The translations under genes and the position numbers were made by a program. From Candidatus Latescibacterota bacterium (GTDB lineage: Bacteria > Krumholzibacteriota > Krumholzibacteriia > Krumholzibacteriales > WJIX01), in assembly GCA_030621255.1 (NCBI GenBank), contig JAUXHZ010000009.1, positions 1 through 13,167 of the forward strand: a stretch of 13,167 bases of DNA, in the 5' to 3' direction. This document shows, in pieces, positions 1 to 8,531 of the stretch (within the stretch, counting starts at the first letter, position 1; every line of letters begins with the position of its first letter). A model generated the notes under the pieces. The model worked only from the letters and a program-made list of their open reading frames with translations, was not told where the DNA came from and ran no database searches.

Positions 1-1
1 G

Positions 2-337
2 CTGGCTAATGTCATAGACGGAAACTGCAGCGGCATTACAGCAGGCGGGCTGGCACATGTCACTGCTGGAGGCTTTAGCGGCATCTCGATTGGCGGGTTG
101 GCTAATGCCTCAGATGGAAATTGCAGCGGCATTACAGCGGGCGGACTGGCTAATGTCTCCGATGGAAACTTTAGCGGCATTGCAATCGGAGGGCTGGCTA
201 ATGTCATAGACGGGAACTGCAGCGGCATTACAGCGGGCGGACTGGCAAATGTCACTGATGGAGACTTTAGTGGCATCTCGATTGGAGGGCTGGCTAATGT
301 CTCAGATGGAAATTGCAGCGGCATAACAATTGGAGGG
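2..337 (+). repeat. Seven tandem 48-nt coding repeats, with a 192-nt higher-order period
   Basis: Units start at 2, 50, 98, 146, 194, 242 and 290, each 48 nt and in frame (16 codons). Odd units read ...GNCSGIT and even units ...(G/N/D)FSGI. Unit 1 matches unit 5 at all but 3 of 48 bases. Unit 2 matches unit 6 at all but about 5, and unit 3 resembles unit 7. So a block of four units (192 nt) appears to have been duplicated. Recognisable but decayed units follow at 338-385, 386-433 and 434-481. The array probably continues left of the window. Confidence 0.9.
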
Positions 338-868
338 CTGGTAAACCACTCTTCCAAGTCATTGTCCGGCATAAGTTTCAGCGGCCTCTTGACAAGCGCG
401 GAAGAATCAATTTCAGGCATTTCTCTAAGTGGCGGATCGATACAGTCAGAAGGGAACATTCGCGGTATCTCCATAGGAATTATCGCGGGCGGTTCAGTCG
501 ATTTTGAGAATGATATTGAGATAAAATTCCAAGGCATAAAAGCCGCCAACGCGAGATGGCTCACAATTCACGGACTCGCTATTGACATTGAAAACCACCT
601 TGAAGGCTGCGCGATAAGTGGTATATATACAACATCAAAGGAAATAAAGGGGATCAATGTTTCCGGAATATTCACCAGGGCCCAAAATCTCTACGGGATT
701 TCAACATCCTCTGTTAACTATTACGACAACCTTCAGGTTGGCCTTTCCGTCGGTATTTTCAACTATGCTGAAAAACTCTCCGGCGTTCAAATCGGACTTT
801 TGAATATAGCAAAGAACAATCCGGGATGGGCGCGCTATCTTCCCATTTTAAACATTCATATTGATTAG
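2..868 (+). CDS. Surface repeat protein, LA_2272-like, 5'-truncated by window edge
   Basis: The frame is open to the left edge, so the true start lies outside; 288 codons plus TAG are visible. The first 112 visible residues are seven near-identical 16-residue units of the pattern G-G-L-A-N-V-x-D-G-N-(C/F)-S-G-I-x-x. After these the repeat decays but keeps its Gly/Ile/Leu rhythm. The protein ends GVQIGLLNIAKNN followed by a Pro/Leu/Ile-rich tip. Gly-Leu-x-Asn repeats with a GVQIGLLNI-type ending are, from memory, the hallmark of the LA_2272-type surface repeat-containing family found in Leptospira, Bacteroidetes and relatives. Such regular short units usually fold as a beta-solenoid. The N-terminal signal that would confirm export is not in the window. 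Function is unknown; adhesion or an envelope structure is inference only. A TTG at position 98 could be mistaken for a start, but it is the Leu of a repeat unit and has no ribosome site. Confidence 0.7.
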   Translation: MANVIDGNCSGITAGGLAHVTAGGFSGISIGGLANASDGNCSGITAGGLANVSDGNFSGIAIGGLANVIDGNCSGITAGGLANVTDGDFSGISIGGLANVSDGNCSGITIGGLVNHSSKSLSGISFSGLLTSAEESISGISLSGGSIQSEGNIRGISIGIIAGGSVDFENDIEIKFQGIKAANARWLTIHGLAIDIENHLEGCAISGIYTTSKEIKGINVSGIFTRAQNLYGISTSSVNYYDNLQVGLSVGIFNYAEKLSGVQIGLLNIAKNNPGWARYLPILNIHID

Positions 869-1137
869 CGCAAAGCTGCCTGAACCCGGACTTACAACAA
901 GTTGTTCATGGCATCACCTTCACGGGAAGATTCTTTTTTCCATTTAAATCATTATTACTTGACAGACCCGGCAAAAAGTCTTTCTTATAGAAACTATGTC
1001 AAGTCATATTCAGTGTGCCTGATTTTTAGTACCTAATAAGGAATTGGTTATCGGTCTATTCCAAGGCACAGAAGATTTTGAGAATTAATACACTTTTCCT
1101 TTATTCTCTTTAAATTTTTAAGGGGAGATGAAGCAAA
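869..1137. other. Intergenic region, 269 nt
   Basis: No open frame with a ribosome site and no RNA gene were recognised here. It holds an 8-bp perfect inverted repeat (ACTTGACA 957-964, TGTCAAGT 997-1004) and a weak promoter-like pair near its right end. I saw no convincing rho-independent terminator for the upstream repeat gene. Confidence 0.6.
1078..1105 (+). promoter_or_regulatory. Possible sigma70-type promoter for the alpha-glucan cluster
   Basis: TTGAGA (1078-1083) is followed after 16 nt by TTTATT (1100-1105). This would place a transcript start near 1112, just ahead of the Shine-Dalgarno sequence AGGGGAG at 1121-1127. The -35 match is good (5 of 6) and the -10 match is only 4 of 6. 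The promoter consensus of this organism is unknown, so this is a weak call. Confidence 0.3.
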
Positions 1138-2244
1138 ATGACAAAAAATAAACTCAAAAAGATGAAAAAAAACGAGCTTCTTGAACTTGCCAAATCAAAA
1201 CGTCTTATTGTCCCAATCAGAATACTCAAAGCGGATTTGATCGACACAATCTACGATTATTTCGTGTCCGGTGAAATAAAAACCACTCCGAAAACGGCCC
1301 GTTCAAAGAAAAAGAGAAGCGCGAAACAAAGCTCCTCCGCAAAGAAAACAAGCGGAATGAAATCAAAGAAATCCTCTAATCCTCCAATCGCATCAACAGC
1401 GGACAAAAACAACCGTACGATCAGGCAAAAGGCTGTCGCTGGAAAATATCACCTGACAAAAGGATTATCCCACGATTTATTAAAGACCGAAACTTTAAAT
1501 TTGCCGGAATATGATGTCACCCGCATTGTGTGTATGATCCGGGATCCGCACTGGATATTCACTTACTGGAAAATATCGTTAGAACAATATGATGATCTGA
1601 AAAAGACGTTTGGCCCCTCCTTTGCCGATTGTAAATTAATTCTCCGTGTTTATGATTATTCGGGCAACTCGCGAAAAAAGAAATATTTCGATATCGAAAT
1701 ACCGGACGATTCCAACAACTGGTATATCAATGTATCACAAAAAAATAAATACAGAGTAGGAATCGGTATGATTTCTCCGGAGGGTGTTTATAAAGAAATT
1801 GCCATTTCAGATATTATTGAAACTCCCCCCGAAGGAGTAAGTGAGTACAGCGATGAAAAATGGGCTGTTCCGGACTTCACCTTCAATCAAATCCTCACCG
1901 CTTCCGGAGACTTGAAGAAAAGTGTTGGTTCTGAAGAATATCTGGAAACAGAATCCTCCTCAGCTTTTAATTCTGAAGCTGTCTCATCATTCAGCGACGC
2001 GGAGATCGCCCCTGAAGTGAGCCCGCAGCCTTCCATAAAAATGGAACTTGTTGTTTACGGCACATCCGGCGACGACTCCCGGATCAGTTTGCTTGGAAAA
2101 GAAATTGAGAGAAACGAGGATGGCTCTTTCTCCATTCGAATGTCGCTGCCGGAAGGAGAGTTGGAACTTCCAATAAAATTAACTTCTTCCGACGGCAAGT
2201 GGGAAAAGACAGTCAAAACCCGCATTGAAACAAGAAAATCCTAA
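1138..2244 (+). CDS. DUF4912 protein with Rho_N/SAP-like head
   Basis: The 368-residue protein has three parts. Residues about 4-43 (LKKMKKNELLELAKSKRL and on) form a short helical module resembling the Rho N-terminal/SAP fold. Residues about 45-85 are a Lys/Ser-rich basic linker. Residues about 122-242 are a DUF4912 domain, recognised by IRDPHWIFTYWKIS, LILRVYDYSG, YFDIEIPDDSNNWYINV and the closing DEKW (W242). Residues about 300-368 form a small beta-rich module (ELVVYG...LPEGELELPI) often seen at the end of such proteins. DUF4912 has no established biochemical role, but the gene is commonly found beside GH57 branching enzymes, as here (16 nt downstream). A helper role in storage-glucan synthesis is inference; the head and basic linker could instead bind nucleic acid. 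No signal peptide is visible. The ATG start is set by AGGGGAG ten nt upstream. Confidence 0.8.
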   Translation: MTKNKLKKMKKNELLELAKSKRLIVPIRILKADLIDTIYDYFVSGEIKTTPKTARSKKKRSAKQSSSAKKTSGMKSKKSSNPPIASTADKNNRTIRQKAVAGKYHLTKGLSHDLLKTETLNLPEYDVTRIVCMIRDPHWIFTYWKISLEQYDDLKKTFGPSFADCKLILRVYDYSGNSRKKKYFDIEIPDDSNNWYINVSQKNKYRVGIGMISPEGVYKEIAISDIIETPPEGVSEYSDEKWAVPDFTFNQILTASGDLKKSVGSEEYLETESSSAFNSEAVSSFSDAEIAPEVSPQPSIKMELVVYGTSGDDSRISLLGKEIERNEDGSFSIRMSLPEGELELPIKLTSSDGKWEKTVKTRIETRKS

Positions 2245-2260
2245 AGGGGACGGTCTTTAT

Positions 2261-3853
2261 ATGACTAATGATCATAAAGGTTATCTCAGCCTCGTATTAC
2301 ATGCCCATCTTCCTTATGTCAGGCATCCGGAGCATAACAGCTTCCTGGAAGAAGATTGGTTTTATGAAGCGCTCACAGAAACATACATTCCTCTTCTTGA
2401 TATGTTCGACAGGCTGAAGAATGAAGGAGTGGATTTTCGTCTGACAATATCGCTGACTCCTCCCCTCCTCTCTATGATGTCCGATCCTTTACTGCAAAAC
2501 AGATATATCCGGCACCTGGACAAACTTATAGACCTGACCCGGAAAGAGTTGATCCGCACTCAATTTATACCGGATCTTCATACTCTCGCAAAGATGTACC
2601 ACGACACCTTTAAACGCTGCCGCAATATTTTTGTTGATAAATACGGGAAGGACCTCATCTCAGCTTTTAGATTCTTTCAGGATTGCGGGAACCTGGAGAT
2701 TCTGACATGCGGCGCTACACACGCCTTTATGCCCCTTGTGAAAAACCAGAAAGCCGCCAGCGCACAGATTACGATCGCCGTCAATCAGTATAAAAAATTC
2801 TTTGGGAGAAATCCGCGGGGGATCTGGCTCGCGGAATGCGGCTATATCCCGGGGCTGGAAGACATTCTCAAGGATGCCGGAATCAAATATTTCTTCACCG
2901 ATTCCCACGGCATCCTTTACGGTGAGCCAAAACCCCGCTATGGCGTCTTCGCCCCCGTTTGCTGCCCCAATGGCGTTGCCGTTTTCGGTCGCGACAAAGA
3001 ATCGTCAAAACAGGTCTGGAGCGCGAGGGAGGGGTACCCGGGGGACTATCAGTATCGGGATTTTTACAGAGATGTTGGGTTCGATTTGGATTACGATTAT
3101 ATAAAACCTTATCTTCACGGCGACGGCAACAGAATCGGCCTGGGAATAAAATATTTCAGGATCACCGGGAAAAACAACACAAAACAACTCTATAATCCAG
3201 TTCTGGCCAGGGAAAAAGCCGCAATGCATGCCGGCAACTTTATGTTCAACAGAGAAAAGCAGATTGAACACCTTGAAGGTTTTCTGGGAATCAACCCGAT
3301 AATAGTTTCCCCCTACGATGCCGAACTCTTCGGCCACTGGTGGTATGAAGGGCCTCTATGGCTGGAATTTTTAATGAGAAAATTGCATTTCGACCAAAAT
3401 TCCATCATTCCTGTAACGCCGTCTGAATACCTGCAAAAAGGATCCAAACTACAGATAATCAAACCGTCCATGTCTTCCTGGGGCCACAACGGATATAGTG
3501 AAGTGTGGCTAAATGGAAGCAATGACTGGATTTACCCCCACCTACATATTATGGGCGACAGAATGGTTGAGCTCGCCGGCAGATTTCCCCTCGCGGATGG
3601 CTTGATGAAACGAGCTCTGAATCAGGCCGCGCGGGAACTTCTTCTAGCTCAAAGCAGTGACTGGGCATTCATCATGAAAACCGGCACAATGGTTGAATAT
3701 GCTCACAAGAGGACAAAAAGCCATATATCCCGTTTTGATAAATTATACACTTCTATTCTTTCATCGAGTATAGATAACCATTGGCTTACAGAAATAGAGA
3801 GGCGCGATAACATATTTCCCGACATTGATTACATGATATACTCCACACGTTAA
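2261..3853 (+). CDS. 1,4-alpha-glucan branching enzyme, GH57 family
   Basis: Cytosolic enzyme that cuts an alpha-1,4-glucan and rejoins the fragment as an alpha-1,6 branch, as in glycogen synthesis. The 530-residue length fits the GH57/DUF1957 branching-enzyme group. GH57 motifs appear in order: HAHLPYVRHPE (H14, H16), TCGATH (H154), GIWLAECGY with the presumed nucleophile E192, and SPYDAELFGHWWYEGP with the presumed acid/base D353. The C-terminal helical part has SSWGHNGYSEVWLN and WAFIMKTGTMVEYAHKR, both typical of this group. Characterised GH57 branching enzymes use Glu and Asp at equivalent places. I chose ATG 2261 because AAAGGGGA (2243-2250) lies ten nt before it. An in-frame TTG at 2225 would overlap the upstream gene and adds a non-conserved 12-residue tail. 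Its position between the DUF4912 and DUF3536 genes suggests one transcript. I leave the symbol blank because glgB normally denotes the unrelated GH13 enzyme. Confidence 0.9.
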   Translation: MTNDHKGYLSLVLHAHLPYVRHPEHNSFLEEDWFYEALTETYIPLLDMFDRLKNEGVDFRLTISLTPPLLSMMSDPLLQNRYIRHLDKLIDLTRKELIRTQFIPDLHTLAKMYHDTFKRCRNIFVDKYGKDLISAFRFFQDCGNLEILTCGATHAFMPLVKNQKAASAQITIAVNQYKKFFGRNPRGIWLAECGYIPGLEDILKDAGIKYFFTDSHGILYGEPKPRYGVFAPVCCPNGVAVFGRDKESSKQVWSAREGYPGDYQYRDFYRDVGFDLDYDYIKPYLHGDGNRIGLGIKYFRITGKNNTKQLYNPVLAREKAAMHAGNFMFNREKQIEHLEGFLGINPIIVSPYDAELFGHWWYEGPLWLEFLMRKLHFDQNSIIPVTPSEYLQKGSKLQIIKPSMSSWGHNGYSEVWLNGSNDWIYPHLHIMGDRMVELAGRFPLADGLMKRALNQAARELLLAQSSDWAFIMKTGTMVEYAHKRTKSHISRFDKLYTSILSSSIDNHWLTEIERRDNIFPDIDYMIYSTR

Positions 3854-3861
3854 GGAATAGT

Positions 3862-6369
3862 GTGAAAGAAAAAATTAACAAAAAACACCTGATTATCCAC
3901 GGGCATTTTTATCAGCCCCCCAGAGAAAATCCATGGACTGAAAGAATAGACAGAGAGGAAAGCGCCGCTCCGTATCATGACTGGAACGAGAAAATAACAC
4001 GGGAATGTTACCTTCCAAACACCTGTTCCCGGCGCCTCGACAGTTTTGGAAGAATTGAAACCCTGGTAAATAACTATACACGTTTGAGCTTCAACTTCGG
4101 GCCGACCCTTTTTAGGTGGTTAGAAAAATATCATCCAGAACTTCATAGAGATATTATACACGCCGACAAACTCAGCATGAAACTCAATAACGGACACGGC
4201 AATGCTATCGCTCAGGTTTATAACCACATTATCATGCCTCTTGCTTCGAGGCGGGACCAGAAAACACAAATCCTCTGGGGGGTTCGTGATTTTAAACGTT
4301 GTTTCGGACGAGACCCGGAGGGCATCTGGCTCGCGGAAACAGCAATTAATCAGGTAACTCTTGATATTCTAATTGAATCGGGCTTTCGTTTTATTATTCT
4401 TTCTCCCCATCAGGCGAAGAAATTCCGTCCCCTTAAAGAAAAAGCCAAATGGAAAAATGTATCCGGAGGCACTATCCGGACAGGTTTCGTTTACCGTTGT
4501 CGCGGCAGTAAAGTAAAAGCTGAAAACAATTATCTCGACATATTTTTTTATGACGCGAAGCTGTCTCAAGATATAAGCTTCAATCACCTCCTTAGAAATG
4601 GAGACATTCTTTCCGAGGCTATTGACTCGTCCTACGAGCGCTGCGGTAATGATCTCGTAACTATCGCTACCGATGGAGAGATTTATGGACATCATGAACC
4701 CTTCGCGGATATGGCGCTTGCCTATCTTATTGAAAGTTCCGCGGAAAAACATAATTTGACAATGACAAATTTCGGCGCCTATCTCGATACTCACGAGCCT
4801 GAATTCGAAGTCAAACTGAAAAAAGGCAAAAACAATCTGGGTACAGCCTGGTCGTGTTCACATGGTGTAGGCCGGTGGAAAGAAAACTGCGGCTGTAATA
4901 TAAACTCACCAGCCGATTGGAATCAAAAATGGAGAGAACCCCTTAGAGATTCTCTAAATACCCTGCGGGACAGGCTTGCCGGCATTTTCAAACGCGAAGG
5001 GGGCAAACTGCTGCGGGATCCCTGGAAGGCACGTGACGATTATATTGCCGCCATGAATAGCACCACGGCGGATGAAAGAGATAAATTTCTGGCAAGTCAT
5101 TCTAAAAAAAGCCTCTCGCAAGAAGAAAAAACAGCCGCTTTAAAAATCCTTGAATCCCAGCGAAACGCCCTCTTTATGTTTACTTCATGCGGATGGTTCT
5201 TTGACGATATCTCCGGGCTGGAATCTGTTCAGCTTCTTAAATACGCCGCGAGGGCAATCGAACTCGCGGGAGAAAAAGAGAGCCGGCGGCTTGAAGATGA
5301 ATTCCTCTCCGAATTGAGCAAGGCGAAAAGTAATCTTCCCAATACCGGAACGGGCGCGGATATATATCAAGCCAAAAAGAAATTCTCATCAACTACTCCA
5401 TCCTTCCTTGCCGGCCAATACGTTATATCTTCTCATCTATCATGCCCCGAAGCCTCTCCTGAAATCTTCGGCTACTCTTTTAACGAATTTGACTCTTATT
5501 CAAAAGAGGGGGGAGAAGGCACAATTTATTCCGGCTTCCTTGAAATAGAATCATCTCTTATCCCGGAAGTGTTTAAATTTGGATATTTTCTCATGCTGAA
5601 AGAGGATGTTCAGGTTATATGCCTTCTTAAAGAATTTAAAAATATTGAGGAATTTAAAGAGATCAAAAAAGAAATAATGACTCTTCCTTCCAACAGTAAA
5701 AGGAAAGAGGTTTTGCAATTCGCAGTGGAACATTTCGGGGGCCATGTCTTCTCTATCAGAGATTTGTTCCCTGAAGACAGTGATACTATCCTGACGACGA
5801 TAGCGGATCACAAGCTTAAGTCCCTCGAAACGCTGCTGAAAGACATTTATATCAAAAATAGGGAATTTTTGCGCCTCCTCAGCGAGACATCCTTAACTCC
5901 CCCGCAGAGCATACTCATTCCCGCCCGCACCTATCTCGAAAGATCCCTCTCTTATGAGCTTAAAAACTGGCAGAAATCTCTACTCCCCAAAGGGATTCAA
6001 GGAATAAGAAAAGTAACTTCAGACGCTTCCTATTACGGAATAGATATCGATAAAAGCGCCGTATCAAAAACATTTTCACAATTCCTCCTGGAAAATGTTA
6101 AAAGACAGAAGGAAAAACTGATAGCCGTAGAATCAGAAGCCATGATCCATTTTGTTAACTTTTGCGGCGAGATTGATGTTGAAATTGAAACCCAGATGAT
6201 ACAGAACGAGATATTTGCTATCTTAAACAGTACACTGCTAAAAGAGCTGAAGGCGATTAAATCCCACTCGAAGCGAAGCAGTAAAGCTTTGAATTCGGTA
6301 ACCCAATTCATTAAACTTGCCGAAAGATTCAACTTTAACACCGATAGCTGGAAAGAACTACTTCAATAA
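3862..6369 (+). CDS. GH57-family glycosidase-like protein with DUF3536 tail
   Basis: An 835-residue protein with an N-terminal GH57 domain (about 1-320) and a long C-terminal region matching the DUF3536 type. The opening HLIIHGHFYQPPRENPW (H13, H15, Q18-P19) is the GH57 first conserved block. GIWLAETAIN carries the presumed nucleophile E159, and ATDGEIYGHH the presumed acid/base D271. Both catalytic residues are therefore present and an active enzyme is likely. The specificity is not established for this subfamily; alpha-amylase, glucanotransferase or debranching-like action on the same polysaccharide as the upstream branching enzyme are all possible. GTG is the start, with AAGGA (3852-3856) five nt upstream and overlapping the preceding TAA, so translation may be coupled. 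The 8-nt gap argues for co-transcription. No signal peptide or membrane segment is seen, so it should be cytosolic. Confidence 0.82.
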   Translation: MKEKINKKHLIIHGHFYQPPRENPWTERIDREESAAPYHDWNEKITRECYLPNTCSRRLDSFGRIETLVNNYTRLSFNFGPTLFRWLEKYHPELHRDIIHADKLSMKLNNGHGNAIAQVYNHIIMPLASRRDQKTQILWGVRDFKRCFGRDPEGIWLAETAINQVTLDILIESGFRFIILSPHQAKKFRPLKEKAKWKNVSGGTIRTGFVYRCRGSKVKAENNYLDIFFYDAKLSQDISFNHLLRNGDILSEAIDSSYERCGNDLVTIATDGEIYGHHEPFADMALAYLIESSAEKHNLTMTNFGAYLDTHEPEFEVKLKKGKNNLGTAWSCSHGVGRWKENCGCNINSPADWNQKWREPLRDSLNTLRDRLAGIFKREGGKLLRDPWKARDDYIAAMNSTTADERDKFLASHSKKSLSQEEKTAALKILESQRNALFMFTSCGWFFDDISGLESVQLLKYAARAIELAGEKESRRLEDEFLSELSKAKSNLPNTGTGADIYQAKKKFSSTTPSFLAGQYVISSHLSCPEASPEIFGYSFNEFDSYSKEGGEGTIYSGFLEIESSLIPEVFKFGYFLMLKEDVQVICLLKEFKNIEEFKEIKKEIMTLPSNSKRKEVLQFAVEHFGGHVFSIRDLFPEDSDTILTTIADHKLKSLETLLKDIYIKNREFLRLLSETSLTPPQSILIPARTYLERSLSYELKNWQKSLLPKGIQGIRKVTSDASYYGIDIDKSAVSKTFSQFLLENVKRQKEKLIAVESEAMIHFVNFCGEIDVEIETQMIQNEIFAILNSTLLKELKAIKSHSKRSSKALNSVTQFIKLAERFNFNTDSWKELLQ

Positions 6370-6440
6370 ACCCGCCGGCTTATATTATACTCTATTCTGC
6401 TTCTCTTTTATTGGACAGGTTAAATATCCGGGAGCTTAGA

Positions 6441-8438
6441 ATGAATCAGGAGGAAGCGAAAAAAAGGATAGAAATTCTTTGTGACAAAATCAATAAATTT
6501 GATTACCTCTATTATATTAAAAACAATCCTGAAATCTCGGATGAAAAGTACGACAAGCTTAGAAGTGAACTCTCTGAACTGGAAAGGCTCTATCCCGAGT
6601 TTACCACTCCGGATTCGCCGAGCCAACGCGTTGGGGTTCTTCCCCTTGGTGAATTTGCTTCCGTAAATCATGTCAGCCCTATGCTGAGCCTTGCATCAAC
6701 GGCAAACCCTGAAGAAATAAGAGAATTCGATTCCAGAATAAAACGCCTTTGCGGTGATTCCAATATTATATACACGGCGGAACCCAAATTCGACGGACTC
6801 TCAATTGAACTTGTATATGAAAATGGCTTACTCGCGCGCGGTTCTACAAGAGGAGATGGAAGGTCAGGAGAAAATATTACTCCTAACATCAAAACAATCG
6901 CTTCGATCCCTCTCAAATTGAGAACGGCTGCCGTGCCTCCTCTGGTCTCTATCAGAGGGGAAGCAATTATGCTCCTTAAAGACTTCCAGAAGCTTAACGG
7001 TAGAATGACTGAAAAGGACGCCGCCACCTTTGCCAACCCCCGAAACGCCGCCGCGGGCTCTCTTCGCCAGCTTGATTCCCGTGTAACAGCCCGGAGACCG
7101 CTTACATTCTATGGCTATGAAATCATGTTTATAGAAAAACTCAGACAACCATCCTCGCACACTGAAGAGCTCAATCTCTTAAAGGAATGGGGATTCAATG
7201 TCTATTCCCATTACCGTTTTTGCGAAGATATTGAAGAAGCTATTGATTTTCACACTTATCTTTCAAGCAAAAGGGACACACTCCCCTTCGAGATAGATGG
7301 AGTTGTAATCAAGGTCAATTCCAAAACCTGCGCTGAAGATATAGGTTCGCGATCAAGGTCCCCCCGCTGGGCGATAGCCCTTAAGTTTAAACCCCGCCGC
7401 GAGATAACCACCGTTGAAAATATAGTCGTGCAGGTTGGGAGAACTGGAAAATTAACTCCGGTCGCCCTTCTTAAACCTGTTGATGTGGGTGGGGTAACAG
7501 TAAGCCGTGCCACACTTCACAACGCGGATGAAGTGGCAAAGAAAGATATCCGCGTGGGGGACACCGCCCGAATTGAACGGGCTGGAGATGTAATTCCCGC
7601 AGTCGTTGAGAGAATTAAAACAGGGGCGGCGAGAGGGGCTCCCTTCATTATGCCTGCTGTATGCCCCGTATGCGGTTCTCCCATTGTTGAAGAGGGGGCT
7701 TGCCACTTCTGCACAGGCGGCCTTTCCTGCCCATCCCAGCTTAAACGAAGCATTGCACACTTTGCTTCACGAGGAGCTATGGATATTGAATATCTCGGGA
7801 AGAAAACGGTAGAGGCAATGGTAGAAAAGGGCATACTCAACTCCGTAGAGGAAATATATACACTTGACGTTAAAACCCTTCTTACGCTCGATCGATTCGC
7901 CGAAAAATCAGCCCGTAACCTTCTCGAAGCGATTGAAAAATCCAAAAACATTTCTCTCGCCCGTTTCATCTTTGCCCTTGGAATTCGCAATGCCGGAGAA
8001 CATACAGCACGCTTGCTGGCTGATCACTTCGGATCGATGGAGGCCGTCGGCGGCGCTTCATATGAAGATCTGATAGAAATTGACGAGATAGGCCCCGAGG
8101 CCGCCGGGAGTATTACGCGCTTCTTTTCCGACAAGAAAAAGCTTAAGATAATAGACTCTCTTCTATCATCAGGAGTCATTCCATATATTGAAACCAGTGT
8201 GAGTTTATCTTTGCTCGAAAACATAAATTTCGTATTTACAGGTACCCTCGAAGAATTCACAAGGGAAGAGGCAAAAAGGCTGGTTGTCTCCCTTGGAGGA
8301 AGAATCTCTCCAACTGTTAGCGCTAAAACAGACTATCTCGTTGCCGGCAAGGAGCCGGGTTCAAAGTACAACAAGGCTGTAAAACTCGGCATTTCAATAT
8401 TGTCCGAATATGAATTTAAAAAGCTGGTTTTAAAATAA
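6441..8438 (+). CDS. ligA: NAD-dependent DNA ligase LigA
   Basis: Seals 3'-OH/5'-phosphate nicks in DNA using NAD, for lagging-strand joining and repair. The 665 residues cover the full family architecture. The N-terminal Ia region (YLYYIKNNPEISDEKYDKL) binds NMN. The adenylation domain carries the catalytic lysine K116 in EPKFDGLSIEL, and RGEAIM and NPRNAAAGSLRQLD follow. The OB fold is followed by a four-Cys zinc finger (CPVC-x12-C-x5-C, just before PSQLKR), then helix-hairpin-helix repeats (FALGIRNAG, IDEIGPEAA) and a C-terminal BRCT domain (INFVFTGTLEEFTREEAKRL to the end). ATG 6441 is preferred because GGAG lies six nt upstream (6431-6434) and the protein then starts as other LigA proteins do. 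An in-frame TTG at 6411 would add ten residues and has no evident ribosome site. The 71-nt gap from the glucan genes leaves room for its own promoter, but I could not identify one with confidence. Confidence 0.97.
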   Translation: MNQEEAKKRIEILCDKINKFDYLYYIKNNPEISDEKYDKLRSELSELERLYPEFTTPDSPSQRVGVLPLGEFASVNHVSPMLSLASTANPEEIREFDSRIKRLCGDSNIIYTAEPKFDGLSIELVYENGLLARGSTRGDGRSGENITPNIKTIASIPLKLRTAAVPPLVSIRGEAIMLLKDFQKLNGRMTEKDAATFANPRNAAAGSLRQLDSRVTARRPLTFYGYEIMFIEKLRQPSSHTEELNLLKEWGFNVYSHYRFCEDIEEAIDFHTYLSSKRDTLPFEIDGVVIKVNSKTCAEDIGSRSRSPRWAIALKFKPRREITTVENIVVQVGRTGKLTPVALLKPVDVGGVTVSRATLHNADEVAKKDIRVGDTARIERAGDVIPAVVERIKTGAARGAPFIMPAVCPVCGSPIVEEGACHFCTGGLSCPSQLKRSIAHFASRGAMDIEYLGKKTVEAMVEKGILNSVEEIYTLDVKTLLTLDRFAEKSARNLLEAIEKSKNISLARFIFALGIRNAGEHTARLLADHFGSMEAVGGASYEDLIEIDEIGPEAAGSITRFFSDKKKLKIIDSLLSSGVIPYIETSVSLSLLENINFVFTGTLEEFTREEAKRLVVSLGGRISPTVSAKTDYLVAGKEPGSKYNKAVKLGISILSEYEFKKLVLK

Positions 8439-8460
8439 TACACGGCGGCGCCCTTCGCTA

Positions 8461-8484
8461 CGGGGCTGACAGATATTTGCCCCG
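8461..8484. terminator. Weak GC-rich hairpin between convergent genes
   Basis: CGGGGC (8461-8466) and GCCCCG (8479-8484) form a perfect 6-bp stem with a 12-nt loop in the 93-nt gap between the ligA stop and the stop of the opposing secreted-protein gene. No T-run follows on either strand, so intrinsic termination is doubtful. It is listed because some termination is expected between convergent genes. Confidence 0.25.
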
Positions 8485-8531
8485 GCCGGCACCTCCCAGC
8501 CGACTAGAAAAGACGCGTTTTCGCTGGGCGC

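Noticed and set aside
959-991. TTGACA (959-964) with TATAGA (986-991) as a promoter
   Set aside because: The spacer is 21 nt, outside the normal 16-18 range, and no better -10 lies at the right distance.
1098-1111. 14-nt match CCTTTATTCTCTTT shared with 9742-9755
   Set aside because: Both copies are in AT-rich intergenic DNA and at different distances from genes; one such match is expected by chance in 13 kb.
2225-2260. Upstream TTG start for the branching enzyme
   Set aside because: It overlaps the DUF4912 gene and adds residues without family resemblance, while ATG 2261 has AAAGGGGA at good spacing.
6362-6391. TTCAAT and TATACT as a promoter for ligA
   Set aside because: The -10 is good, but the -35 matches only 3 of 6 positions and overlaps the end of the upstream gene; insufficient support.
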